Positions 10,701 to 19,423 of a stretch of 64,000 bases of DNA are shown here, one piece after another. The notes under the pieces were generated by a model. That model ran no database searches. It was not told where the DNA came from and saw only the letters and a program-made list of their open reading frames with translations. The position numbers and the translations under genes were made by a program. Source of the DNA: Bradyrhizobium sp. 190 (GTDB lineage Bacteria; Pseudomonadota; Alphaproteobacteria; Rhizobiales; Xanthobacteraceae); contig NZ_JADPJL010000008.1 of assembly GCF_023073415.1 (NCBI RefSeq), forward strand, positions 310,001 through 374,000, read 5' to 3'. The stretch's first letter is position 1. Each line of letters begins with the position of its first letter.

Positions 10701-12686
10701 GTTCAGGCCGGTTCTGCCGGGTGGCCGCGGCGCGCCCGGCGCGACCGGTATCGGCGCCACCGGCTGCGACGTGACTTCAGGCACCCCCGCATCGAGCTGC
10801 AGCACGGCGGCGGCGGCCGGCACGGCGGCATCGGCCATCGCGGCGTGGCCCTCGGCGCTCGGATGCACCGCGCCGCCATAGACAGCCGACAAGACGCCCC
10901 AGGTTGCGTCATGGATGTCGGCCGGCTGCTGCGATGTCGGCAGGCCTTGAGGGTAAGTCATCGCCGCGAAGTAGCTGTCATTGGCATCGCGGATCCAGCG
11001 CGCGCGGGGCAGATAGGCGCGGTACTCGCCGGCGCTGCGGCCGCACAACATCGGCTGGCTGGCGGCGGTGACGATATCGGGATCGAAGCTGTTGCCGGTC
11101 GCCGAGAAGCACTGCCGGTCGAATTCGGGATCGCTTTCGGCGCGCGCACAGAAGCCGTGACTGGCAAAGCTGGTCTGATGGCTGTCGACGAAGGTCATGC
11201 GGTCGGTGCTCGGATTGCGGCACAGGATGCCGCCCTCGCACAGCGCCAGCCCTCTCAACTGCGGCAGGAATTCGCTTTCGACGAAGTTCGACACGGCGGC
11301 CAGCCGCTGCGGCTGGGCATTGAAGGAGGGATGAATGTCGAAGCCGGCGCGTCCGCCGGGGCAGGGCGCGCCGCCATTCGCCACCGTTGGATTGGCGTAG
11401 GAGGTGTAGACCACGCGCGACAGGTCGCCGCCGACCAGCGGCTTCAACGCCTCGCGCAGCTTGGCAAAGCCCTGCGGCAGATCCCGCGTCATCGCGCTGC
11501 GCGCGTCGTCCACCGAGGCCATCACGCCGCTGCGCCGAAACAGCGCGCGTTCGGTCGCCGTGTCCACGATCACATCGGCGACGAGGCCAGAGAAATAGAT
11601 GTCGTTGGCGCCGACCGACAGCAGCACCAGGTCGAGCTTGCGATCCGGCTGGCGGCGTTTCGCGGCGGTAATCGCTTCGCGCAGTTCGGCCAGTTGCCCG
11701 TTGACGGTGCCCTGGCACGCACCGCCCGATTTCGACGGCAGGCAGTCACGGGCGCGCTGCGAGCCGAACAGCCCGTCGGCGATGGTGGCGCCGGTGCAGG
11801 CCAGCGGCAGGTAAGTCACCGCGATGTGCGGATATCGCACGGCGAGCGCCAGCGCGGTCCGGGTCTGATAGCTGTAGAGCGAACGGTGGCAGGCGGGATT
11901 GAACCAGAGCGCGCTCTGGCGCTGCCACACCGTCAGCAAGTCCGGCGCTTCGCAGGCGCGTCCGCCCTTATAGCCGGCGCGGCTCGGACGGTAGTATTGC
12001 GCGGCTGCCGTTCCAAGATACGAGCGGAAGCAAAAGCCTTCATCGGCCAGCGCAATCGGCCGGTCCGGATTTCCCTCGCCGGAAGCGACACTGTCGCCGA
12101 GGCCGGCGATGAAGATGTCGCGCACCGCGATCTCGGTGAAAACGCGCTGACTACCATCCGAGCTGGACACGTCGGCGGTCACCACCGTGGTGCGGCCGTA
12201 GCGGACCCGGAGATTGACCGGTTCGGCGCAGTCGAAGGTGGAAGTTTGCGGGCCGTCGCCATCGTCGACCGTCCAGGCGCAGGTGGCGCCGACCGGCACC
12301 GGGCCGGTCAGGCGGATCACGATCGGATGATCGATCGGCGTCAGATAGCTTTCCTTGACGTTGTCGCGGGTGCAGGGCTCGCTGACGCGGCCGGCCAGAT
12401 CGATACAGAGCCGGTTCACCGTGTTGCGCGCCCAGCCGCGGCCGTCGCTCTGGATTGCCAGCACCTGCTCCGAAGCCAGCACGCTGCGGCCCCGGCCGCT
12501 TTCAGCGTGCAGCAGGAAATCCCGCTCCTCGCGGAACAGGCGGAAACGGTTGCGCACCTCCCAGGAAATCTGCAGCGGCCCGTAGCCGCCGGCGGTCTGT
12601 GCTTCCGCAGCCGACGTGGATATGCCGGCCAGCGCGCCGGCGACCAGCGCGACCGACAGCATCGAACGTAAGAGAATTCCAGCCAT
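10698..12686 (-). CDS. Large exported SGNH/GDSL-family hydrolase
   Basis: The 662-residue product has a signal peptide (about 1-29, cleaving after AEA) when started at the ATG at 12686. A beta-rich N-terminal region (40-185) with several Cys precedes the esterase block I motif G-L-G-D-S-V-A-S-G-E-G with nucleophile Ser199. Block III is S-V-G-A-N-D-I-Y (about 360), and the catalytic His block is probably H-P-S-A-E-G-H near 615. The family removes acyl groups from lipids, glycans or peptidoglycan; this one is much longer than the usual 200-250 residues. It would act in the periplasm or outside. The C-terminus is Pro-rich. Confidence 0.8.
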   Translation of the reverse strand: MAGILLRSMLSVALVAGALAGISTSAAEAQTAGGYGPLQISWEVRNRFRLFREERDFLLHAESGRGRSVLASEQVLAIQSDGRGWARNTVNRLCIDLAGRVSEPCTRDNVKESYLTPIDHPIVIRLTGPVPVGATCAWTVDDGDGPQTSTFDCAEPVNLRVRYGRTTVVTADVSSSDGSQRVFTEIAVRDIFIAGLGDSVASGEGNPDRPIALADEGFCFRSYLGTAAAQYYRPSRAGYKGGRACEAPDLLTVWQRQSALWFNPACHRSLYSYQTRTALALAVRYPHIAVTYLPLACTGATIADGLFGSQRARDCLPSKSGGACQGTVNGQLAELREAITAAKRRQPDRKLDLVLLSVGANDIYFSGLVADVIVDTATERALFRRSGVMASVDDARSAMTRDLPQGFAKLREALKPLVGGDLSRVVYTSYANPTVANGGAPCPGGRAGFDIHPSFNAQPQRLAAVSNFVESEFLPQLRGLALCEGGILCRNPSTDRMTFVDSHQTSFASHGFCARAESDPEFDRQCFSATGNSFDPDIVTAASQPMLCGRSAGEYRAYLPRARWIRDANDSYFAAMTYPQGLPTSQQPADIHDATWGVLSAVYGGAVHPSAEGHAAMADAAVPAAAAVLQLDAGVPEVTSQPVAPIPVAPGAPRPPGRTGLN

Positions 12687-12783
12687 GGCGTCGTTTGACG
12701 TTAGCGGTAAGGCAGAAATAAGAGAATGAGGCAGCTCTGCCTCAAAAGACCAGACAGCGCAGATAACGACGCCGTTACCAGCC

Positions 12784-13839
12784 TCAGGATTGCCGGCCCT
12801 TGATCGGTTGTCGCACCCGGGCCTTGGCCGTGCAGGCTTCGCCAAGCCGACGCCGCTCCAGCCAGGGTTGTACCACGCTGAGCCATAGTTCGCGTGTGCC
12901 CATGATCCATATCGAGATGCCGAAGGGGATCAGGAAGTACAGGATCCGGAACACTACCAACGTCGCCAGCAACGCCTCCTTGCCGAACTGCGGCAGCGCC
13001 ACCAGCATCGCGGCGTCGAACACGCCGATGCTGCCGGGCGCATGACTGGCAAAGCCGAGCAGCGTCGCCAGGATGAACACCACCGCCAGCGAAACGAAGT
13101 CGATATGCGGCTCGGTTGGCATCAACAGATACATCGCCAGCGCGCAGAACCCGAGATCGACGACGCCGATCACGACTTGCAGCAGCGTCAGCCGGGCAGA
13201 CGGCAAAACGACCTTCCAGCCGTTCTGCCCAAGCTCGCGGCGACCCTCGCCCATCAGCAGCCAGACGAAATAGGCGGCGATGCCGGCGAGGCAGCCGAGC
13301 GCGATCAGCCGGTTCATCGCCGGCGGCAGCAGGTCCATCGCCGTTGCCGCCTCGGGATGCCAGGCCATGCCGCAGCCGAGCACAAACAGATTGCCCAGCC
13401 AGAAGGTCAGGCCGGAGAGAAAGCAGATTTTTGCGACATCGATCGCGGTCAGACCGTAGTCGGAATAGATCCGGAACCGGATCGCACCGCCGGTAAAGAC
13501 GGTGGCGCCGATGTTGTGGCCGATGGTGTAGCTGGTGAAGCTCGACAACGCGGCGATGCGATAGGGCACGTGCGTCTTGCCAATGGTTCGCAACGCAAAG
13601 AAATCATAGAAAGTCAGCGTGCAAAACGCGCCTACCACGCACAGCGCGGCCAGCGCGATCCGATGCGGGGCGATGTCGGTGAGCGCAGTCAGGATAACCC
13701 CGGTATCGACCCCCTTGAGGGTGTGAACCAGGTGCGTAATCGCAAGACCGATGATGAGTAGACTCGCAGCGATACCCAGCCGTTTCCAGCCGATCTTCTT
13801 CTTGAAGCCACGCCCGAGCGCGGTCAGCAGCCGATGCAT
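12784..13839 (-). CDS. UPF0104 / lysylphosphatidylglycerol-synthase-type membrane protein
   Basis: This 351-residue integral membrane protein has about eight hydrophobic segments. It carries the family landmarks G-H-N-I-G-A-T near residue 110 and a glycine-rich stretch ending S-H-A-P-G-S-I-G-V-F-D-A near 265-276. These match the YbhN/UPF0104 group related to the flippase half of MprF. It lacks the cytosolic aminoacyl-transferase domain, so it probably does not make lysyl-phosphatidylglycerol itself. It lies 97 bases downstream of the next upstream feature on no shared operon, with the SGNH hydrolase gene following on the same strand. Confidence 0.82.
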   Translation of the reverse strand: MHRLLTALGRGFKKKIGWKRLGIAASLLIIGLAITHLVHTLKGVDTGVILTALTDIAPHRIALAALCVVGAFCTLTFYDFFALRTIGKTHVPYRIAALSSFTSYTIGHNIGATVFTGGAIRFRIYSDYGLTAIDVAKICFLSGLTFWLGNLFVLGCGMAWHPEAATAMDLLPPAMNRLIALGCLAGIAAYFVWLLMGEGRRELGQNGWKVVLPSARLTLLQVVIGVVDLGFCALAMYLLMPTEPHIDFVSLAVVFILATLLGFASHAPGSIGVFDAAMLVALPQFGKEALLATLVVFRILYFLIPFGISIWIMGTRELWLSVVQPWLERRRLGEACTAKARVRQPIKGRQS

Positions 13840-14214
13840 TCATCCTCCCGGCGGGCGGCAACGTAAATATTAAGGTCTGTCACGACAGGTGACAGTCGAC
13901 GGTCAGAGGCACCGTTCGCGCAATCCATAAGCCAAAACCGGACCGTTGTGCAGCCCTTGACAAGCATGCCTTTTGGCTTCGTCCGCCACCTTTGTCATAC
14001 GCCCTACATATGTCGCCGCGTTAACGATTTTGAGTCGCAACGAGGTCCGTTCCGCGTGCTCTTTTTGCCGTTCCGTCGTTCCATCACGGCGTTTTTGAGG
14101 TGCTTAGGAACATCCTTTTCAGGAGCCGGTTAGCTTCCCATCAGCGATCGAACATGAAGCGCATGTCAGGCCGGGAAAGGGCCTGCGCCTGCATGTTCCC
14201 AACGGAGGACGGCA
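13840..14214. other. Divergent intergenic region, UPF0104 gene / ferritin-like gene
   Basis: This 375-base gap holds a possible EcfG promoter at 14107-14131 for the stress gene on the right. I see no coding frame with family resemblance in it. Confidence 0.5.
14107..14131 (+). promoter_or_regulatory. Candidate EcfG (general stress sigma) promoter
   Basis: GGAAC, 16 bases, then GGTT matches the alphaproteobacterial GGAAC-N16/17-CGTT element with one mismatch in the -10. It lies 84 bases upstream of a ferritin-like gene of a family often under stress control. Confidence 0.4.
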
Positions 14215-14721
14215 ATGGGACTCTTCACCAAAGACATCAAGACCATGAACGACCTGTTTATCCATCAATTGCAGGACATCTATTACGCCGAGAAACAACT
14301 CGTGAAGGCTCTGCCGAAGATGGCGGAAAAAGCGACCGATAAGCAGCTTAAACAGGGTTTTTTGACCCATCTCGACGAAACAAAGACGCATGTGCAGCGC
14401 CTTGAGGAGGTATTCCGGATGCACGGCGCCGAGGTGAAGGCGGTCGATTGTCCGGCGATAGACGGCATCATCGAGGAAGCCGACGACGTCGCGGGCGAGA
14501 TCGCGGACAAGGCCGTGCTGGACGCAGCCCTGATCAACGCAGCCCAAGCCGCCGAGCACTATGAGATCACCCGCTACGGCAGCCTGATCGCGTGGGCGCG
14601 CCAGCTCGGGCGCAACGACTGCGCCAGCATTCTGCAGCAGACGCTCGATGAGGAAAAGAAGACTGACACCAAGCTGGCCTCGCTGGCGGAAGGCAAGGTC
14701 AACCTGCGAGCCGCAAGCTGA
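14215..14721 (+). CDS. Ferritin-like DUF892 (YciE/YciF) stress protein
   Basis: The 168-residue protein is an all-helical ferritin-like bundle of the DUF892/YciF family. The family start M-N-D-L-F-I-H-Q-L-Q-D-I-Y-Y-A-E-K-Q is clear. Probable metal ligands are Glu/His residues in YYAEKQL, LDETKTHVQRLEEV and AEHYEITRYG. These proteins are induced by osmotic, oxidative or stationary-phase stress; their chemistry is not settled. The ribosome site GGAGGA lies just ahead of the ATG. A strong terminator follows at 14748, and a stress-type promoter candidate lies upstream, so it is probably a single-gene unit. Confidence 0.9.
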   Translation: MGLFTKDIKTMNDLFIHQLQDIYYAEKQLVKALPKMAEKATDKQLKQGFLTHLDETKTHVQRLEEVFRMHGAEVKAVDCPAIDGIIEEADDVAGEIADKAVLDAALINAAQAAEHYEITRYGSLIAWARQLGRNDCASILQQTLDEEKKTDTKLASLAEGKVNLRAAS

Positions 14722-14741
14722 TCTCTCCTGTTGAATGAGGC

Positions 14742-14776
14742 AAAAAGCCGCGCGGGGCCACCTCGCGCGGTTTTTG
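14742..14776 (+). terminator. Intrinsic terminator of the ferritin-like gene
   Basis: A 7-bp GC stem CCGCGCG / CGCGCGG is flanked by an A5 run on the left and TTTTT on the right. It lies 26 bases beyond the stop codon. Confidence 0.85.
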
Positions 14777-15183
14777 TCGTAAGGAAACGGTCGGATACAT
14801 CTATACTTCGATGTTTGACGAAATGTTATGCTGAAACCGACGTCGTTGAATGGCATTGGATCCCCAAATCGAGGTGATCCATGCGAAGCGCTTCGCTGGT
14901 AATTGCGGCGGCGTTTTGCTGACCGCTGCTGTCGCGATTCTTTGGGCACGTCGATGAAGCTGTCCAAGATGAGGTAGACCGGATTCGCGAAGCGAACTCG
15001 CCGTCACTAAAGCCGCTCCGGAAGCCGTTCCAGGAATGTTTGGCTAACCCGAACTTAACCATCGGCGGGGGGTACTTCCGGTGAGTTTTCAAACCGTTGT
15101 TCACCATCCGCGCAAGTGAATTGTGGCGGTTACCTCAAATATACGAATGGAGCCGCAATTACAGGCCACGGGGGAGTCTGTAA
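14777..15183. other. Intergenic region upstream of the MHYT-GGDEF-EAL gene
   Basis: No convincing gene is seen. The stretch contains the CtrA-type sequence at 15044-15062 and a good ribosome site (GGGGGAG) directly before the gene at 15184. Confidence 0.5.
15044..15062 (+). promoter_or_regulatory. Candidate CtrA box
   Basis: CTAA-CCCGAAC-TTAA differs from TTAA-N7-TTAA at one base, and its right half continues as TTAACCAT, the commonly used half-site. It lies about 125 bases upstream of the c-di-GMP enzyme gene. Confidence 0.4.
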
Positions 15184-17586
15184 ATGTACCGCGTTCTAAC
15201 TTGTCTCACCGCCGAGCATGACTGGCGCCTGGTCGTATTGGCAGGCACCATCTGCTGGCTCGCCAGTGCGGTCGCAATCAGCCTGTTTCATCGGGCCAGG
15301 GCGTCCCGCGGCCGAGCGCGGGCGGTCTGGATCGGCCTCGATGCGGCTGTCGGAGGCTGTGGAATCTGGGCCACCCATTTCGTCGCGATGCTGGCCTACG
15401 ATCCCGGCGCGAGCGCCGGATACAGCATACCCATCACCTTGTTGTCGCTGGTCTTCGCGATAACCATCGTCGCCATCGGCCTCTGCATTGCGTTGTCCAG
15501 CGCGCGCCAATCGGTAGTCGCCCTCGGCGGCGCCGTCATCGGCGGCGGTGTCGCAGCGATGCACTATACCGGCATGGCGGCACTTGAGCTTCCGGCGTTC
15601 ATTGTGTGGTCGCCCGGCATCGTTGTGGCCTCGATTGTGTTTGGCAGCCTGTTCGCGGCCATCGCGCTTCTTGTCGCCGCACGTCGCGACAATCTCGGCC
15701 ATACCGTGGCCGCCACCGGGCTGCTGACGGTTGCCATCGTTTCGCATCATTTCACGGCGATGGGCGCCGTCACGCTCATTCCCGATCCGACTCTCGGTAC
15801 CGACGGGCTGTCGATTTCTCCGACCGCGCTTTCGTTTCTGACGGCGGTCGCGGCCTTCGCCATCCTCGGCTTGTCGCTGCTGGCGTCGATGATCGACCGC
15901 CGCGCCAAGGGCGAACTCCATGGGCAGAAAGTCCTGCTCGACACCGCACTCGACAACATGTCGCAGGGACTTTCCATGTTCGATGCGGATGGCCGCATCC
16001 TCTTGTACAACGAACGCTATGCCCAAATGATGGGACGGACCGGCATGGCTCTCCAGGGTCGTTTGCTGCTCGATGTGCTCCGGCAGCAGAAAGCGGTCAA
16101 TCGATGGGACGGCGATCCCGATCAGTTCGTCGCCAGCGTGATCGCTGCGGCCAAGGCCGGCAACAGTGTGACCAGGACGGTGAGCCGCAACGGACGTTCG
16201 CTTCGCGTCGTCGATCAGCCCATGAAGGGCGGCGGATGGGTCGCTACCTTTGAAGACATCACCGAATGGCAGGCCGCCCAGGAACAGATCTCGCATATGG
16301 CGCGCCATGACGCGCTGACCAATCTGCCGAACCGGACGCTGTTCCGCGAGCAACTCGAAAAGGCCTTGCGGCTTGCCAAACGCAGCGATCAGCTTGCGGT
16401 GCTCTGTCTCGACCTCGACCACTTCAAGGACATCAATGATTCGCTCGGTCATCCGGTCGGCGACGCGCTCCTGAAGGAAGTCGCCCGTCGTCTCGGCGAA
16501 TGCATCACCGACCACGACACGGTGGCGCGGCTGGGCGGCGACGAATTCGCGATCGTGCAGTTCTGCAGCGATTGCGATCCATCCGCCGTTGCCTTGCTCG
16601 CCAGCCACGTGGTCGAGCACGTTTCCGCGCCCTACGAAATCGCCGGACACCAGCTCGTCATCGGCGTCAGCATCGGTATTTCGCTGGCGCCGGAGGACGG
16701 CAAGAATCCTGACGAACTCCTCAAGAAAGCCGATCTCGCGCTCTATCGCGCCAAGGAGGACGGCCGCGGCACCTATCGCTTCTTCGAGACCGGGATGGAC
16801 GCCCGCGCCCAGGCGCGGCGGCTGCTGGAACTCGACTTGCGCGCCGCACTGCAGCGCGAGGAATTCCAAGTCTATTACCAGCCGATCCGCGACGTCGCCA
16901 AGGACGTCGTCGTTGCTTTCGAAGCCCTGGTGCGGTGGAATCATTCGCTACGCGGCATGATCTCTCCGATCAACTTCATTCCGCTGGCGGAAGAAACCGG
17001 CCTGATCGTGCCGATCGGCGACTGGGTGTTGCGCCAGGCCTGCATGGACGCGGCCGGCTGGTCGCGGGATGTCGGCGTCGCCGTCAATCTCTCGCCGGTG
17101 CAGTTCAAGAATCCCAATCTGGTATTGTCGGTGAAGGAGGCGCTGAAAGCCTCCGGTCTTCCGGCGAACCGGCTCGAGCTCGAGATCACGGAATCGGTGC
17201 TGCTGCAGAACAGCGAGGCAACGCTTTCGGTTCTGCACGAGCTTCGCGCCTTTGGCGTCCGGATTTCGCTGGACGACTTTGGAACCGGATATTCATCCCT
17301 GAGCTACCTGCGCAGCTTCCCGTTCGACAAGATCAAGATCGACCGTTCGTTCGTCACTGAACTGGCGACGCGCGATGATTCGATGGCGATCGTCCGCGCC
17401 GTGACCGGCCTCGGCAAGAGCTTGGGCATCGTCACCACGGCCGAAGGCGTCGAGACCGACGCGCAGTTCGACCTGTTGCGCCAGGAAGGCTGCACACAGG
17501 CGCAAGGCTATCTGTTCAGCCCGCCGCGTCCCGCAGCCGAGGTGGAATCGATGCTGTCGAAGGCACGGGCCCGGGTCGTCGCCTAG
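15184..17586 (+). CDS. MHYT-PAS-GGDEF-EAL cyclic di-GMP signalling protein
   Basis: This 800-residue membrane protein starts with a seven-helix MHYT sensor (about 1-240). It has repeated H-Y/F-T motifs: THFVAM, MHYTGMA and HHFTAMG, proposed to bind copper or a diatomic gas. A PAS-like segment (about 250-360) follows, then GGDEF at 451-455 and an EAL domain beginning E-A-L at 580. Both catalytic signatures are intact (RLGGDEF; FEALVRW; DDFGTGYSS), so it could make or degrade c-di-GMP. The inhibitory I-site is altered: the place of RxxD before GGDEF reads TDHD, so product inhibition is probably lost. A CtrA-type box upstream suggests cell-cycle timing. Confidence 0.93.
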   Translation: MYRVLTCLTAEHDWRLVVLAGTICWLASAVAISLFHRARASRGRARAVWIGLDAAVGGCGIWATHFVAMLAYDPGASAGYSIPITLLSLVFAITIVAIGLCIALSSARQSVVALGGAVIGGGVAAMHYTGMAALELPAFIVWSPGIVVASIVFGSLFAAIALLVAARRDNLGHTVAATGLLTVAIVSHHFTAMGAVTLIPDPTLGTDGLSISPTALSFLTAVAAFAILGLSLLASMIDRRAKGELHGQKVLLDTALDNMSQGLSMFDADGRILLYNERYAQMMGRTGMALQGRLLLDVLRQQKAVNRWDGDPDQFVASVIAAAKAGNSVTRTVSRNGRSLRVVDQPMKGGGWVATFEDITEWQAAQEQISHMARHDALTNLPNRTLFREQLEKALRLAKRSDQLAVLCLDLDHFKDINDSLGHPVGDALLKEVARRLGECITDHDTVARLGGDEFAIVQFCSDCDPSAVALLASHVVEHVSAPYEIAGHQLVIGVSIGISLAPEDGKNPDELLKKADLALYRAKEDGRGTYRFFETGMDARAQARRLLELDLRAALQREEFQVYYQPIRDVAKDVVVAFEALVRWNHSLRGMISPINFIPLAEETGLIVPIGDWVLRQACMDAAGWSRDVGVAVNLSPVQFKNPNLVLSVKEALKASGLPANRLELEITESVLLQNSEATLSVLHELRAFGVRISLDDFGTGYSSLSYLRSFPFDKIKIDRSFVTELATRDDSMAIVRAVTGLGKSLGIVTTAEGVETDAQFDLLRQEGCTQAQGYLFSPPRPAAEVESMLSKARARVVA

Positions 17587-17606
17587 TTTTCTCAAGCCTT
17601 GTTTCT

Positions 17607-18041
17607 TCAGGCCTTGAGCAACGCGAAATGCGCACCGCAGAACGCCATTGCCGCGCCGAGGCATAGGGCTGCAAGGCCTGCCAGCACGCCCGAAATGGTC
17701 GGAACGGGGCTCGGCGCCGAGGCGGCCTGTCCCGCGCCCGCGAGGATCAACACCCCGACGGCGATCAGGAACTGGCGCATCCGCTGCGGAATTTGGCCCG
17801 AGGCCGCGCTGTGCATCAGGTTGGCGGTAAAATAGCCGCCGGAAAAGCCGACGGTCGCGATCAGCCACCACGCGATCGCCGCGCCCGCGGGCATGAATTC
17901 GCTGGTATCGGACCGCCACAGGCCGCCGAGATCGAGGCCGTAACGCGCGCCCAGCATGTGCACGGCCAGCGCCAGCAGCACTCCGGAAACAATCGCGCCG
18001 GCCAGGATCAGGCGGCGCGGAAAATAAGTCGTCTCGGCCAT
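17607..18041 (-). CDS. Hypothetical four-helix membrane protein
   Basis: The 144-residue protein begins M-A-E-T-T-Y-F-P-R-R and has four hydrophobic segments (about 10-32, 49-71, 86-106, 118-140). I do not recognise a family. The ATG at 18041 is preferred over a longer frame because everything upstream of it overlaps the divergent neighbour and has no membrane character. It is convergent with the MHYT-GGDEF-EAL gene, 20 bases away. Confidence 0.65.
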   Translation of the reverse strand: MAETTYFPRRLILAGAIVSGVLLALAVHMLGARYGLDLGGLWRSDTSEFMPAGAAIAWWLIATVGFSGGYFTANLMHSAASGQIPQRMRQFLIAVGVLILAGAGQAASAPSPVPTISGVLAGLAALCLGAAMAFCGAHFALLKA

Positions 18042-18111
18042 GGCCCGCTTGTAAGGTAAAGCCGGCTCACCGCGCAAGCAGGCGGCTTCAAACGATACGG
18101 GATATTTTGGA

Positions 18112-18717
18112 TTGCCGACATCACTACCGAACCAGGCCGGGGAAGGCGAGGGTGCGCGCACGATCAGCTACGTCTACAAGGCGTCACTGATCTCGTCGGC
18201 GTATCAGTTCGAACTGACGGAGGCCGGATTGTCGTGGCGGATCGGCCGCCGGTCCGGCGTGTGGCCGTATGCCGATATCGCTTCGATTCGCCTGTCGTAT
18301 CGACCGATGTCGCTGCAGTCCCGCCGCTTTCGCGCCGATATCGCAAGGACCGGCGGCGGGCGGATCGCCATCCTTTCGACGACCTGGCAGACCGTCTCGT
18401 TGATGACGCCGCAGGATCAGGGCTACCGCGCCTTCATCACCGAGCTGCATCGAAGAATGAAGGCGGCAGGCAGCAAGGCTTCCCTGACCGGCGGCATCGG
18501 GACGGTGACCTATGCCACAGCGGTTACGATGGTGGCGTTGCTGGCCATCGCCATGATCGGACTTCTCGTCCGGGCGCTTGCGACTTCCGAATTCACCGGC
18601 GCGTTGTTTCTTGTCGGCATGGCGATCTGGTTTGCCTGGACCATCGGCGGCTTCATCAAGCGCAATCGGCCACGCAGATATTCGTTCGACGCGCTTCCCG
18701 AGACATTGCTGCCGTAA
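18112..18717 (+). CDS. Hypothetical membrane protein with N-terminal PH-like region
   Basis: The 201-residue product has a soluble beta-rich N-terminal part (20-120). The pattern L-S-W-R-I-G-R-R-S-G-V-W-P-Y-A-D-I resembles bacterial PH-like domains, and two hydrophobic segments follow (about 133-157 and 163-182). The reading frame opens with a TTG at 18112; no better start is clear, so the N-terminus is uncertain. It is divergent from the four-helix membrane protein. Function unknown. Confidence 0.65.
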   Translation: MPTSLPNQAGEGEGARTISYVYKASLISSAYQFELTEAGLSWRIGRRSGVWPYADIASIRLSYRPMSLQSRRFRADIARTGGGRIAILSTTWQTVSLMTPQDQGYRAFITELHRRMKAAGSKASLTGGIGTVTYATAVTMVALLAIAMIGLLVRALATSEFTGALFLVGMAIWFAWTIGGFIKRNRPRRYSFDALPETLLP

Positions 18718-18812
18718 CAGGCTTCGCAATCAAGCGACACGAAATGTGATTTCGCGAAGCGCCGCAGGGCACGGCACTCTGTGCAGCATTCCCAATAAAC
18801 AGGCGAGTTGCC

Positions 18813-19421
18813 GTGACACCCCCACCGACGCGATCGCCGACGGAAGCCGAGATTGCCGCGATCAATGCGCGGCATCTGATCGAGACGCCGCTACGGCCGG
18901 CCGACCTGCTGTTCGTGTTCGGCACGCGCGAGGACGTCGAGGAGCGCGTCGCTGAAGCCTGCCGGTTGTGGCGCGAAGGGTTTTTTCGCTGGGCGATCGT
19001 GAGCGGCGGCGTGACGCCAGGATCCGATCTGTCTGAATGCGAGATCATTGCCGGTGCAATGGCCGCGCGCGGCGTTCCGGCCGACATCATCCTGAGAGAG
19101 GATCGCGCAATGAACACCGGCGAGAACGTTATCTTCTCGCTGCCGATCATTGACGCCGCGCTCGGGCTCGCCAGCATCCGCAGCGTGATCTGTCTCGGCA
19201 ATAGCTGGACGGCGCGCCGCTATCCGATGACGCTGCATCGGCATTGGCCGGAAGTGGAGAAGATGCTGGTCATGGTCGACAGTTTCAGGACGCCGCGGGC
19301 GCTTTGGCACACCGACGCGGAGTTCAGCCGCCGCATGCTTAGGGAATGGCACAAGATCGAGCCGTACAAGGCGAGGGGCTTTATCGCGGAATGGCCGCGG
19401 CGTGAAACGCGCGATCGGTAG
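18813..19421 (+). CDS. YdcF-family (DUF218) protein
   Basis: This 202-residue protein starts at a GTG. It shows the DUF218 pattern: A-D-L-L-F-V-F-G-T-R, then W-A-I-V-S-G-G-V, then the acidic S-x-x-M-N-T-G-E-N motif (here RAMNTGENV), and finally a Rossmann-like strand V-I-C-L-G-N-S-W-T-A-R-R. Family members bind nucleotide-like cofactors or act in envelope polysaccharide metabolism. No membrane anchor is present here, in contrast to the SanA/ElyC branch, so it resembles E. coli YdcF. Confidence 0.8.
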   Translation: MTPPPTRSPTEAEIAAINARHLIETPLRPADLLFVFGTREDVEERVAEACRLWREGFFRWAIVSGGVTPGSDLSECEIIAGAMAARGVPADIILREDRAMNTGENVIFSLPIIDAALGLASIRSVICLGNSWTARRYPMTLHRHWPEVEKMLVMVDSFRTPRALWHTDAEFSRRMLREWHKIEPYKARGFIAEWPRRETRDR

Positions 19422-19423
19422 CT

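Noticed and set aside
10845..12671. 608-codon plus-strand frame opposite the SGNH hydrolase
   Set aside because: Antisense shadow; the minus strand encodes a signal peptide and all three hydrolase blocks.
14826..15107. Possible 93-residue minus-strand gene upstream of the MHYT gene
   Set aside because: No ribosome site, no family resemblance, and it overlaps the CtrA-type box and probable promoter.
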